Below, in pieces: positions 1-11,368 of a DNA stretch of 64,000 bases; the stretch's first letter is position 1, and each line of letters opens with the position of its first letter. Where the stretch lies: the NCBI GenBank assembly GCA_902826795.1, contig CADEGD010000003.1, positions 74,207 through 138,206 of the forward strand. The letters run 5' to 3'. The translations under genes and the position numbers were made by a program. The notes under the pieces were generated by a model. It had not been told where the DNA came from. It made no database searches and saw nothing but the letters and a program-made list of their open reading frames with translations. The DNA is from an uncultured Acidobacteriota bacterium. GTDB lineage: Bacteria; Acidobacteriota; Blastocatellia; Pyrinomonadales; Pyrinomonadaceae.

Positions 1-2
1 GT

Positions 3-1184
3 ACGTGGCCGAGTACGGAGAAGCAGTTGGTGCTGGCGAGGCTGCTGGAAAAGGAACTGACGGCGCTCGGTGTGCAGAAGGTGCGGATATCTGCGGAGGG
101 GATCGTGTACGGGTTCGTGCCGGGGAATCTTGCGGATAATTCGAAGGTACCGACGATCGGGTTCATTGCGCATATGGACACTTCGCCGGCAGTGAGCGGT
201 GCGAACGTCAACGCGATCATCCACAAGAACTATCAGGGCGGCGACATCGTTTTGCCGAACGACAAGACGCAGGTGATCACGGTCGCGCAGAATCCCGACT
301 TGAAGAATCTGATCGGTGACGACATCATCACGGCGGACGGCACGACGCTGCTCGGTTCGGACGACAAGGCCGGTATTGCCGAACTGATGACGATGATCGA
401 CACGCTGAAGAACAATCCGTCGATCAAGCACGGCAACCTCGCCATCGCGTTCACGCCCGACGAGGAGGTAGGCGGCCCGATGGAGAAGTTCGACATCGAA
501 GGCTGGGGCGCAAAGTTTGCCTACACTGTCGACGGCGAACAGCTCGGCGATATCTCGAACGAAACGTGGTCGGCTCGGACGGCGACTGTCACCTTTCGCG
601 GCAAAAGTACGCATCCAGGTACAGCGAAGGGAATAATGATCAACTCAGCCTATGCGGCGGGATACTTCCTCGGTGAGTTTCCGAACGTCGCTAAGGATCG
701 GCCCGAAACGACCGAAGGCCGGGTCGGATTCATTCACCCTTATGTCGGGAATCTCGATGTCGAGACCTCGACCGTGAAGATCCTGCTTCGCAATTTCGAC
801 ATCAATGGGCTTGAGGCGCAGGAAAATTTAGTGAGGAGTTTGGTCGCGACGACTCAGGCGAAATTTCCGGATGTGAAGATCGAATACAAAAGCGAGCTTG
901 GATATCTGAATATGAAGGAAGTCTTGAAAGACTATCCGCAGCTTACCGACTTCGCGATCGAGGCGGCAAAGCGTGCGGGTGTCAACGCCGAGCTCCGGCC
1001 GATACGCGGCGGAACGGACGGTTCGCGGCTCACCGCTCGGGGATTGCCGACGCCGAATCTATTCACAGGCGGCCACAACTTTCACGGCAAGCTTGAGTTC
1101 AACTCGCGCAAGGGTTTGGAGAAATCGACCGAAACGCTTGTCAATCTCGTACAGATTTGGGCCGAGAAGGGAGGCGGCAAATGA
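3..1184 (+). CDS. pepT: peptidase T (tripeptide aminopeptidase), 5' truncated by window edge
   Basis: Zinc-dependent M20-family exopeptidase that removes the N-terminal residue from tripeptides in the cytoplasm. The frame is open to the left edge; the first residues read TWPSTEKQ, the usual PepT N-terminal region, so about 20 residues lie outside the window and a TTG at 27 is not the true start. Counting from that TTG, the metal-binding signature AHMDT puts the ligands at H49 and D51, the bridging aspartate region is GSDDKAG near 111, the catalytic glutamate pair is in DEEVGG near 146, and the C-terminal GGHNFHG supplies the last histidine. Length fits the family. The stop overlaps the ATG of the next small gene (ATGA), which suggests translational coupling. 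Confidence 0.95.
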   Translation, partial: TWPSTEKQLVLARLLEKELTALGVQKVRISAEGIVYGFVPGNLADNSKVPTIGFIAHMDTSPAVSGANVNAIIHKNYQGGDIVLPNDKTQVITVAQNPDLKNLIGDDIITADGTTLLGSDDKAGIAELMTMIDTLKNNPSIKHGNLAIAFTPDEEVGGPMEKFDIEGWGAKFAYTVDGEQLGDISNETWSARTATVTFRGKSTHPGTAKGIMINSAYAAGYFLGEFPNVAKDRPETTEGRVGFIHPYVGNLDVETSTVKILLRNFDINGLEAQENLVRSLVATTQAKFPDVKIEYKSELGYLNMKEVLKDYPQLTDFAIEAAKRAGVNAELRPIRGGTDGSRLTARGLPTPNLFTGGHNFHGKLEFNSRKGLEKSTETLVNLVQIWAEKGGGK

Positions 1185-1354
1185 GCCAGGAAACTCAAGC
1201 AGTAAGGATCGAAACCGGCGAAGAGGTTGCGTTCGAGCTGATGAAATTCATCGCTGAGAAAGAAAATAAGAGCCTAAATCCAGAGGAAATACGCGGCTAT
1301 TATTTAGACCTTTTCGTCGAATGCGCAAAGGCTGTTTACGAGGGAGAAAGATAG
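1181..1354 (+). CDS. small hypothetical protein (57 aa) coupled to pepT
   Basis: Unrecognised acidic protein of 57 residues. The ATG at 1181 overlaps the pepT stop in an ATGA arrangement, so it was chosen over an upstream TTG at 1157 inside pepT. No signal peptide, membrane segment or cysteine pair; mostly predicted helix, with a middle part SLNPEEIRGYYLDLF. The tight coupling suggests co-expression with peptidase T, but no function can be assigned. Confidence 0.6.
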   Translation: MSQETQAVRIETGEEVAFELMKFIAEKENKSLNPEEIRGYYLDLFVECAKAVYEGER

Positions 1355-1400
1355 TAGAACCCGCAGCCCCACCAAGGCAGACGGATACAACCTAAAGAAA

Positions 1401-1985
1401 ATGAAAAAGCTCACAACTATCACATTTTTCGCGCTTTTGTTTGCTGCGTCGGCGTTGGCTCAAGATCCGCCGAAGGCGGTCGTGCAGGCCGCGATGAAGA
1501 AGTTTCCCGGCGTGTCGACCGGTCAAATGCAGCAGATAGTTGCGGCAAAACGCGTGATGTCGATCGCGTTGCCGACGTGGCTGCCGGCTGGGTTCAAGGT
1601 CGAGGAGATCAAGGCTCGCATCGGACGAGCGGTCGCGCTCGAAGATCGCGAGTTCATCATCGTCTATTCGCGGACGCTGCAAAACGGCGACACTCAGCGG
1701 TTCGCTCTCGAAGCCGGATTCGACGGGCTCGGCGGTCTGCCTTACGACGTAACCAAAACTCTGCGCTCTCCGATCGGCGAGATCGACTTGATGTACGAAC
1801 CGAAGGATCTCGACGACGATGGCAAGAAACTAGAGAACTACGTGTACACGGAATGGTATCTGGTCGGGAAGACGAACTTTCATTACATCGGGATGTACGG
1901 TGCGCCTGAGGAAGGCGATCCGGGAATCGCGATGATCTCGATGGCAGATACAGAAAGGATCTTGAAATCGCTAACACGGCTGTAA
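1401..1985 (+). CDS. exported hypothetical protein
   Basis: 194 residues with a clear Sec signal peptide: lysines at 2-3, a hydrophobic core TTITFFALLFAASALA and a likely cleavage site after ALA-Q at about residue 21. The mature part is a soluble mixed alpha/beta sequence with no motif I recognise. It includes a stretch LPTWLPAGFKVEEI like that of small periplasmic proteins. It lies 46 bp after the 57-aa gene in the same direction and may share its transcript. A 209-bp inverted-repeat element follows the stop. Confidence 0.75.
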   Translation: MKKLTTITFFALLFAASALAQDPPKAVVQAAMKKFPGVSTGQMQQIVAAKRVMSIALPTWLPAGFKVEEIKARIGRAVALEDREFIIVYSRTLQNGDTQRFALEAGFDGLGGLPYDVTKTLRSPIGEIDLMYEPKDLDDDGKKLENYVYTEWYLVGKTNFHYIGMYGAPEEGDPGIAMISMADTERILKSLTRL

Positions 1986-2035
1986 ATCAGTAACTAACGG
2001 TTAGGCATGTGAGTCGGTGTTAGTTGGCCCGTCCA

Positions 2036-2244
2036 GTGTGCGTAGCACACGACAATTATGGTAGCTACACGTGAAGCCGCTTCGGCAAAACGTGTAGGCT
2101 GGCAAGGAAGAGATTCGAGCGTGCGGAGCATGCGTCACATTGGTGTCGCGTGTTTCACACGCTCTTCGTTATTTTGGTGCAGTCGTCTACAGGTTCCGCT
2201 CTGCTCCACCTGTAGCTTTCGATATTGTCGTGTGCTCTGCACAC
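2036..2244. repeat. 209-bp inverted-repeat element with hairpin-tipped ends
   Basis: The left end (GTGTGCGTAGCACAC at 2036-2050, then GACAAT, then AGCTACA) is mirrored at the right end. The reverse complement of 2207-2244 reads GTGTGCAGAGCACAC, GACAAT, then AGCTACA. About 29 of 38 positions match between the two ends. Each tip is itself a hairpin (GTGTGC/GCACAC). Inside are two further hairpins, CTACACGT..ACGTGTAG with a GCCGCTTCGGC core, and CTACAGGT..ACCTGTAG. It fills the gap between two convergent genes and holds no credible ORF. It could be a MITE-like or REP-type unit or a two-way transcription stop. Confidence 0.7.
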
Positions 2245-2262
2245 TCGAAGAAACTTCCAGAT

Positions 2263-3837
2263 CTACACGAACGTCTTGAGAAACTTCGGTCTCCTACGTG
2301 CTTTTGTCGCTTGTTCGAACGAGTAAGCAAGCTTGATGAGCGTGTGCTCGGTGAATGCTTTGCCGAAGAACGAGATGCCGATGGGAAGTTCTTTGGCGAA
2401 GCCGGCGGGAACGGTGATGTTTGGGTAACCGGCAACCGCTGCCATTGACGAACTGCTGACGTAGCCGCTGCCGCAATCGCCGCTGACGGTGTCGATCATC
2501 CACGTCGGAGCGTTCGATGGGCCAACGATCGCGTCGAGTTTGTTCTTATCAACCACCTCGTCGATTCCCTCTTCACGAGCGTATTTGCGGCACGTTTCAA
2601 GTGCGTCTTTGTATTCCTTCGTACTCAGATCGCCGAGCTTTCCGGAGTCAGTCATTATCGCTTGGCCGAAGTACTTCAGTTCGCGAGCAGTGTTGTCGTT
2701 GTTGAATTTGATCAGGTCGTCGAGCGTCTTGTGTCGCGATCCGCGAGCCCGCAGGTACTTCTCGACCCCATCCTTAAACTCATATTTCAAGACCATAAAC
2801 TCGGCATCGCCGAACTTATTTCGATTCGGGAACTTCACGTCGATCAGTTCGGCTCCCGCACGCTTCATCGCTTCGAGTGCGGCGTTCGTCACTTTATCGA
2901 CCGTCGCGTTGCGTCCCCAATAATCGCGTGCGACTCCAATGCGTGCTCCGCGAAGGCCGTTGATGTCGATTACGCTGTTGTCGAGATAGTTGACGCGGTT
3001 GGGCCGGGTGCGAGTCACGGCATCTTCCGAATCGGCGGCCGCAAGCACTTCGAGCAACGCGGCTGCGTCGAAGACGCTTCGACACATCGGGCCGGCGGTA
3101 TCTTGCGTTGCCGAGATCGGGATGATGCCGCTTCGCGATACGAGCCCGACGGTCGGTTTCAACCCTACGATACCGTTGATGGAGGAAGGACACAGGATCG
3201 AGCCGTCGGTTTCAGTTCCGATCCCGACAGCGGCAAGATTCGCGGCGATCGCCGCTCCGGTGCCGGAGGAAGATCCACACGGGTTACGGTCGAGGATGTA
3301 TGGATTGCGTGTCTGTCCGCCCCGGCCTGACCAGCCACTGATCGAATCGTTATCTCGGAAGTTCGCCCACTCGCTGAGATTCGTTTTGCCGATGATGACG
3401 GCTCCGGCGTCGCGAAGACGTTTGACGATGAACGCGTCCTGCTTCGGCGTTGGAGCGTCGACAAGTGCGAGGCTGCCGGCGGTCGTCTTCATCTTGTCGG
3501 CGGTGTCGATGTTGTCTTTGACGACGACGGGAATGCCGTGGAGCGGCCCTTTCACCATCCGGTTGCGTCGTTCGCGGTCGCGTTGACGGGCGATAGCGAC
3601 AGCGTCCGGATTCACCTCGATTATCGAATTGATCTGCGGGTCGATCGCGCGAATGCGTGCGAGATACCAATTCGTGATCGACTCGCTCGTCATCTGCTCT
3701 TCAGTCATCAACCCCTGCAGATCAGAGATCGTCATCTCTTCCAGCGTCCGCGCCGCCCGCTGCCCGAACGCACTTCCACCCAACGCCGCTCCCACGCCCG
3801 CAAGTGTAGCCGCACCTAAGAAATCTCGTCTTTTCAT
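2263..3837 (-). CDS. Tat-exported amidase (amidase signature family)
   Basis: Amide hydrolase of the GatA/amidase-signature family, 524 residues from the chosen start. The ATG at 3837 begins MKRRDFLGAATLAGVG, a twin-arginine signal peptide with cleavage near AFG-Q at about residue 25; an upstream in-frame start would add 17 unlikely residues. The Ser-cisSer-Lys triad is visible: the lysine in GIPVVVKDN, the Gly/Ser-rich loop NPCGSSSGTGAA and the second serine in GTETDGSILCPSS. An exported amidase is more likely to act on peptides or environmental amides than on tRNA, so I do not call it gatA. It is convergent with the genes to its left. Confidence 0.93.
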   Translation of the reverse strand: MKRRDFLGAATLAGVGAALGGSAFGQRAARTLEEMTISDLQGLMTEEQMTSESITNWYLARIRAIDPQINSIIEVNPDAVAIARQRDRERRNRMVKGPLHGIPVVVKDNIDTADKMKTTAGSLALVDAPTPKQDAFIVKRLRDAGAVIIGKTNLSEWANFRDNDSISGWSGRGGQTRNPYILDRNPCGSSSGTGAAIAANLAAVGIGTETDGSILCPSSINGIVGLKPTVGLVSRSGIIPISATQDTAGPMCRSVFDAAALLEVLAAADSEDAVTRTRPNRVNYLDNSVIDINGLRGARIGVARDYWGRNATVDKVTNAALEAMKRAGAELIDVKFPNRNKFGDAEFMVLKYEFKDGVEKYLRARGSRHKTLDDLIKFNNDNTARELKYFGQAIMTDSGKLGDLSTKEYKDALETCRKYAREEGIDEVVDKNKLDAIVGPSNAPTWMIDTVSGDCGSGYVSSSSMAAVAGYPNITVPAGFAKELPIGISFFGKAFTEHTLIKLAYSFEQATKARRRPKFLKTFV

Positions 3838-3891
3838 AGCTATAGGAATTCGGTCGGGGTTATTGTACCAATAGGGATTAAAGGACAAAGC

Positions 3892-4227
3892 CTAGGCCAA
3901 AACCTTCTCAAATACTTCCCGGCCAAAATCATTGATGCTTTTGCCTGACCGTTTCGCAGCCGCAGCGATCTTTGCATGAAGATTCGGATCAAATCGAAAC
4001 AAGACCTTACCGGAATGCGGCTTTGTCTTTTCACCAAATTTCTCTGCTAGCTGAAGATGGAAGTCGACCGACTCCTTAAATGCGGCCTTGAGTTCCTTGA
4101 TAGAAGATCCGTGAAAGGACATTACGTGCTTGGGGTCGAGGCCGAGGACGCGGCCGACGAATATCTCGTCGCGATCGTCGAACTCGATCGATGCTTGATA
4201 TTCCTTGTATTCGAGAGTATTGCTCAT
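3892..4227 (-). CDS. HicB-family protein without a HicA partner
   Basis: 111 residues. The N-terminal half has the partial RNase-H-like HicB fold (IEFDDRDEIFVGRVLGL, then a helix KELKAAFKESVDFHLQ). The C-terminal half is a ribbon-helix-helix of the HicB type (GKVLFRFDPNLHAKIA, SGKSINDF). The ATG at 4227 has GGAAGAAG 6 nt upstream and is preferred to a TTG at 4242. HicB normally neutralises the HicA RNase toxin. No HicA-like small basic gene lies on either side; the neighbours are an amidase and a DUF4262 gene. It is therefore an orphan antitoxin-like DNA-binding protein, either a remnant or a stand-alone regulator. Confidence 0.85.
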   Translation of the reverse strand: MSNTLEYKEYQASIEFDDRDEIFVGRVLGLDPKHVMSFHGSSIKELKAAFKESVDFHLQLAEKFGEKTKPHSGKVLFRFDPNLHAKIAAAAKRSGKSINDFGREVFEKVLA

Positions 4228-4280
4228 TTTGGCTTCTTCCAAATATCGTCGAAATATAGGCTTCCGTTAAAACTGAGAGC

Positions 4281-4751
4281 TCAGTGTTCTTTTGGCGATT
4301 TTATGAGAAGCGGACAGTTCCAGCGGAGATCGTCGGGAAAATTCCTCTCCCATGGAAATATTCCCTGTACCGTCGGGTAAACGCACTGGAGCAGTCGAAA
4401 GTTATCACCCTTATAGAACCATCTTGCCCAACCGACAAATTCGCGAAAATGTTCTTGAGGAACTTCGTCAAAGTAGCAAAGAAAGTCATCCAACACACCC
4501 TCATGGAACTCGCATGCCGTGAAAGTCTTTCCTTCCTTGATATCAAAGGCCATGTTGTTGATGAGAACGCGTGCTAGGTCTAGCTTCAAACCAAAAAGGA
4601 TAATTTCCGGATGAGCATAATTCTCGAATAGACCTATCGAGTAGGTGAATCCAGCTCCCTGACTATCCTCATGAACATGAATTATATGCACTCCATGCTC
4701 TCGGACGTCATCAATCGTCTTCTGTTCTAGTTCGTCTTTCGCTTCTCTCAT
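4281..4751 (-). CDS. DUF4262 domain protein
   Basis: 156 residues matching the DUF4262 pattern: an N-terminal helix, then HIIHVHEDSQGAGFTYSIGL, then HPEIILFGL, and a C-terminal LLQCVYPTVQGIFPW. Proteins of this family are small and soluble and have no firmly known function; they are often found near toxin-antitoxin or regulatory genes. The ATG at 4751 with AGGGTGG just upstream is preferred to a GTG at 4757. It runs in the same direction as the HicB-like gene 54 bp downstream. Confidence 0.85.
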   Translation of the reverse strand: MREAKDELEQKTIDDVREHGVHIIHVHEDSQGAGFTYSIGLFENYAHPEIILFGLKLDLARVLINNMAFDIKEGKTFTACEFHEGVLDDFLCYFDEVPQEHFREFVGWARWFYKGDNFRLLQCVYPTVQGIFPWERNFPDDLRWNCPLLIKSPKEH

Positions 4752-4794
4752 GCCCACCCTAACATCAAAATAACACTCCTAACAACTAGTTACT

Positions 4795-5883
4795 TTACTC
4801 GAAGTAGAGACTTCCGTTCAGATCGAGGATCCTTATACGGTCGCTGATCGCCGCAGCTTCCCTCGTCAATTCTCGCAACGGCGCACCGGGCGGTTCGTCG
4901 GAGAGGTTGAGGGTGCCGTAGTGCATGGGGACGAGGTAGCGGGCGCAGGAATCTTGAAATGCTTTGACGGCGTCGGCGGGACTGTTGTGGTTGGGTTCCA
5001 TGAACCAGCGCGGTTCGTAGGCTCCGATGCCGATGACGAAATAGTCGATCTCAGGGAAAAACTCACCGGTCTCGCGATAGTGACGGCCGTAGCCGCTGTC
5101 TCCGCCGAAGTAAATGCTCGTTTCGCTGCCGCGGATCACGAAGCCTCCCCAAAGGCGGTGATTCGAATCGAACAATCCTCGGCGAGACCAATGACGGACG
5201 GGCAGAAAGTAGATCTCGACAGGCGAGTTGCCAAGGTCGAAACGCTGGAACCATCCGGCGGTGCGAACGTCATTCGTCGGCGTTACGAAGTCTCTCAACA
5301 GTTCTTCGCTGCGCATGCCGGCGAGGAACTTCGCATTCGGAAATTTCTTCGCTATCTCGCGGAGCGTCGGCTCGTCCATGTGGTCGCGGTGGTCGTGCGA
5401 CAGCAGGACGTAATCGAGCGTCCTGATCTTTTCGAGCGGCGACGGAAGATCGACGTAGCGTTTGATCAGCGGCGGTGAACCGAAGATCGGATCGGTTAAG
5501 ATCGCAACGCCATTAAGGCGAATGTAGACGCTCGCGTGGCCGAGCCAGATCAGCCCGTTGCGGTCGCTCGCGAGAAACTCGGTCGGGTCGGCGACGTTCG
5601 GCCGCCACGTATCGTTCTCTTTCTCCTCTGCGAACGGGTTCGGGCTTAGCTGCCATCGCAGCAAACGGCTCGGCCGCATCACCATCGGAAACTCGTCGTT
5701 CATGAACCGGCCCTTTTGATCGACAGGGGTTCCGGGCCAGCCCAGCCTGATGGTCTCAAGCCCGGGTTGGCTGACATGCTCGGCAAGCGTCGTCTCGTCG
5801 ATCTCCGTCCAGAAGCCCGCCCCGACAAGTACGAGTAAAAGAACGCCAATGATTATGCTGATACGTTTGAGCCACGCTTTCAT
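4795..5883 (-). CDS. membrane-anchored MBL-fold metallo-hydrolase (UlaG-like)
   Basis: 362 residues. An uncleaved N-terminal anchor (RISIIIGVLLLVLVGAGFW, residues 7-25) is followed by a metallo-beta-lactamase domain. The metal motif LSHDHRDHMD gives H163, H165, D167 and H168; further ligands lie in PVRHWS, FGGDSGYG and PMHYGTL. This layout matches the UlaG / NAPE-PLD-like branch (COG2220), whose members hydrolyse lactones or phosphodiesters; the substrate cannot be read from sequence. It is divergent from the amidohydrolase gene at 6095, with a palindromic repeat between them. Confidence 0.92.
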   Translation of the reverse strand: MKAWLKRISIIIGVLLLVLVGAGFWTEIDETTLAEHVSQPGLETIRLGWPGTPVDQKGRFMNDEFPMVMRPSRLLRWQLSPNPFAEEKENDTWRPNVADPTEFLASDRNGLIWLGHASVYIRLNGVAILTDPIFGSPPLIKRYVDLPSPLEKIRTLDYVLLSHDHRDHMDEPTLREIAKKFPNAKFLAGMRSEELLRDFVTPTNDVRTAGWFQRFDLGNSPVEIYFLPVRHWSRRGLFDSNHRLWGGFVIRGSETSIYFGGDSGYGRHYRETGEFFPEIDYFVIGIGAYEPRWFMEPNHNSPADAVKAFQDSCARYLVPMHYGTLNLSDEPPGAPLRELTREAAAISDRIRILDLNGSLYFE

Positions 5884-5940
5884 TCCCTTAACAGTATCGA
5901 TGTCGATTTGAAGTCTGACAAGATATATTGTGCGGTCTTC

Positions 5941-6010
5941 TTTCGTGCATTTCGTGTTTTTCGTGGAGAAACTCTCCGGAATCTATCCACGAAACGCACG
6001 AAATAAGAAA
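5941..6010. repeat. palindromic intergenic element, CACGAAA-word family
   Basis: The left arm repeats the word TTTCGTG three times (5941-5967, ending TTTTTCGTGGA). The right arm TCCACGAAACGCACGAAAT (5986-6004) mirrors it; the arms are separated by about 18 bp containing CTCCGGA. It sits between two divergent genes. A half copy of the same word (AATCACGAAAACCAC) occurs at about 21096. Confidence 0.7.
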
Positions 6011-6094
6011 CGAACAGCCTTGAAACCCATCGGTTAGCGATGGCGTATAATGCATCTGACCCGATTATCAATTTAGTTCTGGAGAAACCCTTTT

Positions 6095-9403
<3,309 letters not shown>

Positions 9404-9405
9404 AC

Positions 9406-9486
9406 GTACGATCGGCTTTCCAGCCGGTCGCGGTTGCGTAATAGATCTCGATAAGCGAACAGGACAGACTGGAAAGTCTGTCCTAC
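9406..9486. repeat. palindromic element, GGCTTTC/GGAAAG family (also terminator-like)
   Basis: Starts 3 bp after the amidohydrolase stop. The left hairpin core is GGCTTTCCAGCC (9414-9425); the right hairpin GGACAGACT-GGAA-AGTCTGTCC (9462-9483) has a perfect 9-bp stem followed by TACTTTTT. It has the same two-arm design as the element at 43291-43421, with which the right arm shares about 16 of 19 positions. The right arm with its T-run could end transcription of the upstream gene. Confidence 0.75.
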
Positions 9487-9490
9487 TTTT
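9462..9490 (+). terminator. stem-loop with T-run after the amidohydrolase gene
   Basis: Perfect 9-bp stem (9462-9470 with 9475-9483), GGAA loop, then TACTTTTT. It is formed by the right arm of the repeat element described above. Confidence 0.5.
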
Positions 9491-9506
9491 TATGCGATAA
9501 TCCCTT

Positions 9507-11363
9507 ATGAACGGACGCCCGCCGGAGATTCCGCCGCACAAGCTGATAAAGGCACTTCGCGGCTACAACCTGCTTCCGGCGATCGTCTTTTTGCCGACGC
9601 GGCGGAAGTGTGACGAAGCCGCGACCGAGGTTGCGGGCGACAAGTCGCAGCAGACTGACGGCGAGAAGTTCGAACGGCGGCAGCAGATCTTCGACGATTA
9701 CCTCGCTGCGAACCCCGAGGTAAAGACCCACAAACACGCCAAGATACTGGTGAATGCAGGCATCGCCTCGCACCACGCCGGGCACATTCCTGCCTGGAAA
9801 CTGCTGGTCGAGAAGATGATGTCCGCCGGATTGCTGAATGCGATCTTCGCGACCTCGACAGTCGCGGCGGGAGTCGACTTCCCTGCTCGAACGGTCGTGA
9901 TCACCAACGCCGATGCTCGCGGCAACGACGGCTGGCGATCGCTGACGGCTAACGAACTTCAGCAGATGACCGGACGTGCCGGACGCCGGGGCAAGGACAA
10001 CGTCGGTTTTGCCGTGCTGGTACCGGGGCAGTTTCAGAATCCGAAAAAGATCGCGGAACTGCTGAAGACGCAGCCCGACCCGCTCGAGAGCCGATTCCGT
10101 GCCACATACACGACGCTGCTGAACCTGCTCGACGCGTTCAAGAATTTCGAACAGCTTCGCGAGATCGCCGAACGAAGCTTTGCATTCCGCGGGACCGGAC
10201 GCCAGATCGATCAGCTTCGGAAGAATGTGGAGTTTGCGAGCGAGCGGATCAGGACGAGCATCGAGTCGGCCGGCGTGGAGTTGTCGGTGAATGACGTGCT
10301 CGGGTTCGAGCGACTGGCGGAAGCCAAAGGGCGTGTGATCGAACGGCTGCCGGAATCTCGTGTGGAGTTTCGCGGGCAGTGGCTTCGGGACAACGTCGTG
10401 CCCGGGCAGATCGTTACACAAGGCCGCAGCGGTAAGCGGCTGTTCTTCATCCTCCAGATGAATGGCGACGCGATCTCGGCCATTCGAGATGACGGCCAGG
10501 GTTCGACGTTTCCGCTGTCGCGGATCAACAAGGTCTACGGGAACAAGTATCCGGTCCGCGAGCGTGACATCGAACTGGCGTTCTTCGACGTTTACGAGAA
10601 CAAGAATCCGCCGCTCGAAGAGCCCAGGCCGCCCGAAAAGAGCGACGCGGCTGACCCGGCCGTCGAGCTGCTCGATGCGACGATCGAGAAGTTCATCGCC
10701 GAGCCCGAACGCCGCGAACTTTACCTTCAAGTGCTGTGGGAGAACGCGGTCGATGCGGACAAGGTGGACCGGACGCGGCGTGACATCGAGTATCTGCGGT
10801 CGAAGATCTGGTCGCCGTTCGAGCAGCGGGCGAAGGTGCTGGACCACTTCGGCTACCTCGATTTCCGGAAAGAAGTGGTCCCGAACCAAGGTAAATGGCT
10901 CGCCGACCTCCGAGTCGATCGGCCGCTGCTCGTTGGCGAAGCGTTGAACCGCGGCGTCTTTACCGGGATCGACCACACGGTGATGGCGGGCTTGATGGCC
11001 GCCCTCGCCGCCGATGCTGACCGCAACTACGGCGAGCTTTATCTGACTGACGACGTGCTCGACGCGATCACGGACATCGAGGAAGTGATCTATGACGTAT
11101 CGAAGGTCGAATGGAGATTCGGGATCGAGCCGGTCGAGGAAGTGAACCTCACCGCCGCTGCCGCCGCCGAACGCTGGGCCGGCGGTATGCAATGGCCCGA
11201 GCTAGTAAAGCGTACCGGAGCCGAAGAAGGCGACCTGTTTAGGCTGCTCTCACGCACCGGCGAAGCGCTGATGCAGATCGCTCACCTGCGATCTTCTAAT
11301 CCCGAAGCCGCTAGACTCGCAGGCGAAACTGCCGAGATGCTGCTGCGCGATCCGATCAGATAG
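9507..11363 (+). CDS. Ski2/Mtr4-type helicase C-terminal half, no ATP-binding domain
   Basis: 618 residues that begin at the second RecA domain of an SF2 Ski2-like helicase: motif IV PAIVFLPTRR (24-33), motif V FATSTVAAGVDFP (114-126), motif VI QMTGRAGRRG (153-162). A winged-helix/ratchet-like region follows, then a long helical C-terminal domain. Walker A (GxGKT), DExH and SAT motifs are absent, and only 103 bp of repeat sequence separates it from the upstream amidohydrolase, so the first RecA domain is not encoded nearby. The ATG at 9507 has no obvious Shine-Dalgarno. The body shows no frameshifts, so it looks like a maintained protein. Either it works with an ATPase half encoded elsewhere, or it is a truncation that kept its reading frame. 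Confidence 0.8.
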   Translation: MNGRPPEIPPHKLIKALRGYNLLPAIVFLPTRRKCDEAATEVAGDKSQQTDGEKFERRQQIFDDYLAANPEVKTHKHAKILVNAGIASHHAGHIPAWKLLVEKMMSAGLLNAIFATSTVAAGVDFPARTVVITNADARGNDGWRSLTANELQQMTGRAGRRGKDNVGFAVLVPGQFQNPKKIAELLKTQPDPLESRFRATYTTLLNLLDAFKNFEQLREIAERSFAFRGTGRQIDQLRKNVEFASERIRTSIESAGVELSVNDVLGFERLAEAKGRVIERLPESRVEFRGQWLRDNVVPGQIVTQGRSGKRLFFILQMNGDAISAIRDDGQGSTFPLSRINKVYGNKYPVRERDIELAFFDVYENKNPPLEEPRPPEKSDAADPAVELLDATIEKFIAEPERRELYLQVLWENAVDADKVDRTRRDIEYLRSKIWSPFEQRAKVLDHFGYLDFRKEVVPNQGKWLADLRVDRPLLVGEALNRGVFTGIDHTVMAGLMAALAADADRNYGELYLTDDVLDAITDIEEVIYDVSKVEWRFGIEPVEEVNLTAAAAAERWAGGMQWPELVKRTGAEEGDLFRLLSRTGEALMQIAHLRSSNPEAARLAGETAEMLLRDPIR

Positions 11364-11368
11364 GCCTG

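Noticed and set aside
27-27. TTG at 27 as the start of peptidase T
   Set aside because: The frame remains open to the left edge with residues (PSTEKQ) matching the normal PepT N-terminus, so the gene starts outside the window.
9483-11192. 569-residue open frame on the minus strand opposite the helicase-like gene
   Set aside because: The plus-strand frame has clear helicase motifs; the opposite frame is rich in Arg, His and Leu typical of antisense reading of high-G+C genes and has no RBS or recognisable domain.
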